Source: UBA922 sp964571295 (GTDB lineage Bacteria > Patescibacteriota > Patescibacteriia > Magasanikbacterales > UBA922). From it: 15,101 bases of DNA. Location: positions 1-15,101 of the forward strand of contig CAZNAO010000022.1 of the NCBI GenBank assembly GCA_964571295.1, read 5' to 3'. Position numbers and translations under genes: made by a program. The first letter of the stretch is position 1; each line of letters opens with the position of its first letter. Positions 13,157-15,101 of the stretch are shown one piece after another. A model generated the notes under the pieces. It was given only the letters and a program-made list of their open reading frames with translations. It did not search any database and was not told the origin of the DNA.

Positions 13157-15101
13157 ATGGCCCATCGTTTACACTTGTCTTTCTTCTATGCATTTTTTGT
13201 TGTTGCATTCTTGGTACCTCTAAACGTTTTTGCGCAAAATGTTGATTCCGGACTTAACTTTTCAAGTGGTAGTTACATTCCCGGATATACGAATTCAAAA
13301 TGGCCGTCATGGGGGAAATTGGGAAGTATTATCGGCGGAGCGCCGATTGATCCTGTCAATCGCTGGGCTGGATGTGATGGATATGATGATGCTACTTGCT
13401 GGAGTGTGGTTTCGACTACATTCAAATGTCCAGTGTTTGCACAGATGTATGAGTATTCCTATGTGACTTCTACACAGTCGTATCAATATCATGTACCGTT
13501 TGAATTTATCCGGCCGACTGATGGAGCATTTATCTCACAGTATGCTCGTCTCAACAATCTCAGTTTTAATCGCTTTTGCGTTCCTGACACGACGATTAGC
13601 CCTGTTGGAGGTCAGTGCGGAGACGGTAATATTAATATTGGGGAACAGTGTGATCCGCCAGGAAGAAGTAGGGTTGTTTCAGTTGGAGCTGACGGTCAGC
13701 AGTGTGCTCTTGGATCATATGCGACCGTAACCTGTAACAGTTCGTGTCAGTACAGCTATACGAGTTCATGTACGGCGCAAGCGCAGGCCTGTGGGAATGG
13801 TATTGTGGAGGGTAATGAGCAGTGTGATGCTGGCGTACGCAATGGACAATATGGAAGCAAGTGTACGAATAGTTGTACTGCAGCGACGGCCGCAGATGGG
13901 GGGCAATATTGTGGAAATGGTTTACTTGATCGTACCGCAAGCAATGCACCACTTGAATTCTGCGAAGAGGTGGACGGTGCGTGTGTACATTTAAACGATA
14001 ATGGAGAAATTATCAAGTCGAATGTTCATATTCTTCTCGACCGATCTGGTTCGATGATTCTCAATCAGGTTTCAGGTACTGGAAAAAATAGATGGGTCAA
14101 TGCAAAAGATGGTCTCACCACTATCTTCAATGATCTTTTGCCACGGGTGAATTTTTCATTGAGTGTGTTCCCTAGCTCGACCACCGCTGATCCGTGTTAT
14201 CGAAACTTAGGTCAAATTACTGCTGCTAATTCAGCGACCATTCTCAACAATCTGACCCCGATCGCGGGTATTCCTACGCCGACACGGTGTGCGCTTCAGC
14301 AGATTCTTGCACAGAAAGATACGATTTTTGGGACTAACGATTCAGTTCCAAAAAAGTTGGTATTGATTACTGATGGAACTCCCTCTGATGCAAATGACGT
14401 TCAGACTGCAGATGTCATCAAGCAGCTCAACGATAGTCATATTTCAACGTATGTGATTGGTTTTACCGGCGTACCTTCATCGACTTTGAACACCTTTGCA
14501 TCAGCGGGCGGTACTTCAAATCCGTTGTCTTTGGCAGGTGACCTTTTTTTTAGAGCAGATAGAGCGAGCGAGTTTGTCAGTGCATTCGGAGAAATTCTTG
14601 GCTGTTTTGAATATAGTCAGTACAAACAGAATTCGTGCGCATGGAATTGCCAAGATTATGGAGCGTACTGTGGTGATAGTGTTGTACAGGTGCAGTATGG
14701 AGAACAGTGCGACCTTGGGACTCAGAATGGGGGGGCAGGGTGTACGGCGTATTGTAAACTTCCCGCGAGTAGTAGTACTGCCGCAATCTGTGGAAATAGG
14801 GTAGTCGAGACGGGGGAACAATGCGATGATGGAAATACTGCCAATGGTGATGGATGTTCTTCACAGTGCAGGTATGAAACAGTGGCTGCATCGTGTGGGA
14901 ATGGGCCACAAAGTGATGATCCTGAATCTGGACTACCCGCCCTTGATCCTGGAGAAGAGTGTGACCTTGGTAGTGAGAATGGAATTGTATGTACCCCGGG
15001 ATATGATACGTCGTGTACGTACTGCAGTAACACGTGTAAAAATATCACACTTGAAGCAACTGCATATTGTGGGAATGGAAGGATAGATCAGATTAGTCCA
15101 G
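13157..15101 (+). CDS. Secreted VWA-domain protein with Cys-rich repeats (3' end beyond window)
   Basis: An open frame runs from ATG 13157 to the window end (648 codons, incomplete). It starts with a signal peptide (residues 1-26, cleavage near VFA/QN). Residues about 36-100 (SGSYIPG, KWPSWGKL, IDPVNRW, CDGYDDATCW, MYEYSY) resemble the C-terminal half of a GspG-type pseudopilin. Cys-rich repeats follow from Cys154 (CGDGNINIGEQCD, CGNGIVEGNEQCD, CGNGLLD). A von Willebrand factor A domain spans about 290-481: the MIDAS metal site is DRSGS (Asp295, Ser297, Ser299), with candidate Thr374/Thr376 in GIPTPT and Asp406 in LITDGTPSD. More Cys-rich repeats run from Cys505 to the window end. VWA domains of this kind bind protein ligands through a divalent metal, so an adhesion role is likely. 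The ATG lacks an SD; the start is chosen because it gives an ideal signal peptide and the frame upstream is closed by TGA at 13142-13144. Confidence 0.85.
   Translation, partial: MAHRLHLSFFYAFFVVAFLVPLNVFAQNVDSGLNFSSGSYIPGYTNSKWPSWGKLGSIIGGAPIDPVNRWAGCDGYDDATCWSVVSTTFKCPVFAQMYEYSYVTSTQSYQYHVPFEFIRPTDGAFISQYARLNNLSFNRFCVPDTTISPVGGQCGDGNINIGEQCDPPGRSRVVSVGADGQQCALGSYATVTCNSSCQYSYTSSCTAQAQACGNGIVEGNEQCDAGVRNGQYGSKCTNSCTAATAADGGQYCGNGLLDRTASNAPLEFCEEVDGACVHLNDNGEIIKSNVHILLDRSGSMILNQVSGTGKNRWVNAKDGLTTIFNDLLPRVNFSLSVFPSSTTADPCYRNLGQITAANSATILNNLTPIAGIPTPTRCALQQILAQKDTIFGTNDSVPKKLVLITDGTPSDANDVQTADVIKQLNDSHISTYVIGFTGVPSSTLNTFASAGGTSNPLSLAGDLFFRADRASEFVSAFGEILGCFEYSQYKQNSCAWNCQDYGAYCGDSVVQVQYGEQCDLGTQNGGAGCTAYCKLPASSSTAAICGNRVVETGEQCDDGNTANGDGCSSQCRYETVAASCGNGPQSDDPESGLPALDPGEECDLGSENGIVCTPGYDTSCTYCSNTCKNITLEATAYCGNGRIDQISP
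13616..13986 (+). repeat. Cys-rich repeats before the VWA domain
   Basis: Three copies of the CGNG-type unit: CGDGNINIGEQCD, CGNGIVEGNEQCD followed by KCTNSC, and the expanded CGNGLLDRTASNAPLEFCEE. They are the same family as in the giant protein, and the VWA domain interrupts the series right after the third copy. Confidence 0.8.
14669..15101 (+). repeat. Cys-rich repeats after the VWA domain
   Basis: The series resumes after the VWA domain with CGDSVVQVQYGEQCD, CGNRVVETGEQCDDGN (the closest to the DUF4215 consensus, with NGDGCSSQC), a long variant CGNGPQSDD with insertion, and a copy starting CGNGRID that is cut by the window end. Confidence 0.8.

Noticed and set aside
13082..13160. Frameshift between the giant gene and the VWA gene
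   Set aside because: The VWA frame is closed by TGA at 13142-13144, the giant frame meets TAA at 13114 and another stop soon after, and a signal peptide starts at 13157. The boundary looks genuine.
1..15101. UGA recoded as glycine, as in some CPR lineages
   Set aside because: All complete genes end at TAA or TAG with normal lengths, and no gene needs readthrough of TGA.
1..15101. tRNA genes, CRISPR arrays, insertion sequences or attachment sites
   Set aside because: Intergenic gaps are at most about 75 bases, and none holds a cloverleaf, spaced direct repeats, or terminal inverted repeats with a transposase. The protein repeats in the large genes are diverged at the DNA level.

Overview
The window fits a small-genome bacterium of the Candidate Phyla Radiation (Patescibacteria), probably Parcubacteria-like. 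Four things point that way: tightly packed genes, mostly without Shine-Dalgarno (SD) sequences; a bS21 gene next to a YqeY gene; a VirB2/T4SS-pilin-like membrane module of the kind common in CPR proteomes; and very large secreted proteins built from Ig-like, IPT/TIG, LamG and Cys-rich repeats. The standard code applies: every complete gene ends in TAA or TAG and no in-frame TGA is needed. All genes are on the + strand. The phylum assignment is inferred from gene content and style; no marker phylogeny was possible.

Region 1 (1-2949) is housekeeping. A promoter precedes lepB (signal peptidase I, 65-700), followed closely by hisS (histidyl-tRNA synthetase, 720-2153). A second, near-consensus promoter begins right after the hisS stop and drives rpsU (ribosomal protein bS21, 2228-2485) and a yqeY-family gene (2494-2949). 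The short rpsU leader carries the only strong SD in the window. That SD is locked in a perfect hairpin whose upstream arm copies the anti-SD end of 16S rRNA.

Region 2 (2977-15101) is a cassette of three large exported proteins. Two tandem genes (2977-5223, 748 aa; 5227-13116, 2629 aa) share a signal peptide and a two-helix T4SS-pilin-like module, then diverge into different extracellular parts. The first has three SbsA-type Ig-like domains. The second has Ig-like, IPT/TIG and LamG domains, Cys-rich CGNG repeats, a module repeated three times and a PsbP/Mog1-like domain. The third gene (13157 to beyond the window end) has its own promoter and signal peptide and places a von Willebrand A domain with an intact metal site between blocks of Cys-rich repeats.

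The likely joint role of region 2 is a cell-surface adhesion or host-contact apparatus, matured in part by the signal peptidase encoded at the start. The points most worth checking are the rpsU leader hairpin, the fusion of a pilin-like anchor to giant adhesin-like ectodomains, and an apparent pseudopilin-like fold divided between the end of the giant protein and the start of the VWA protein.
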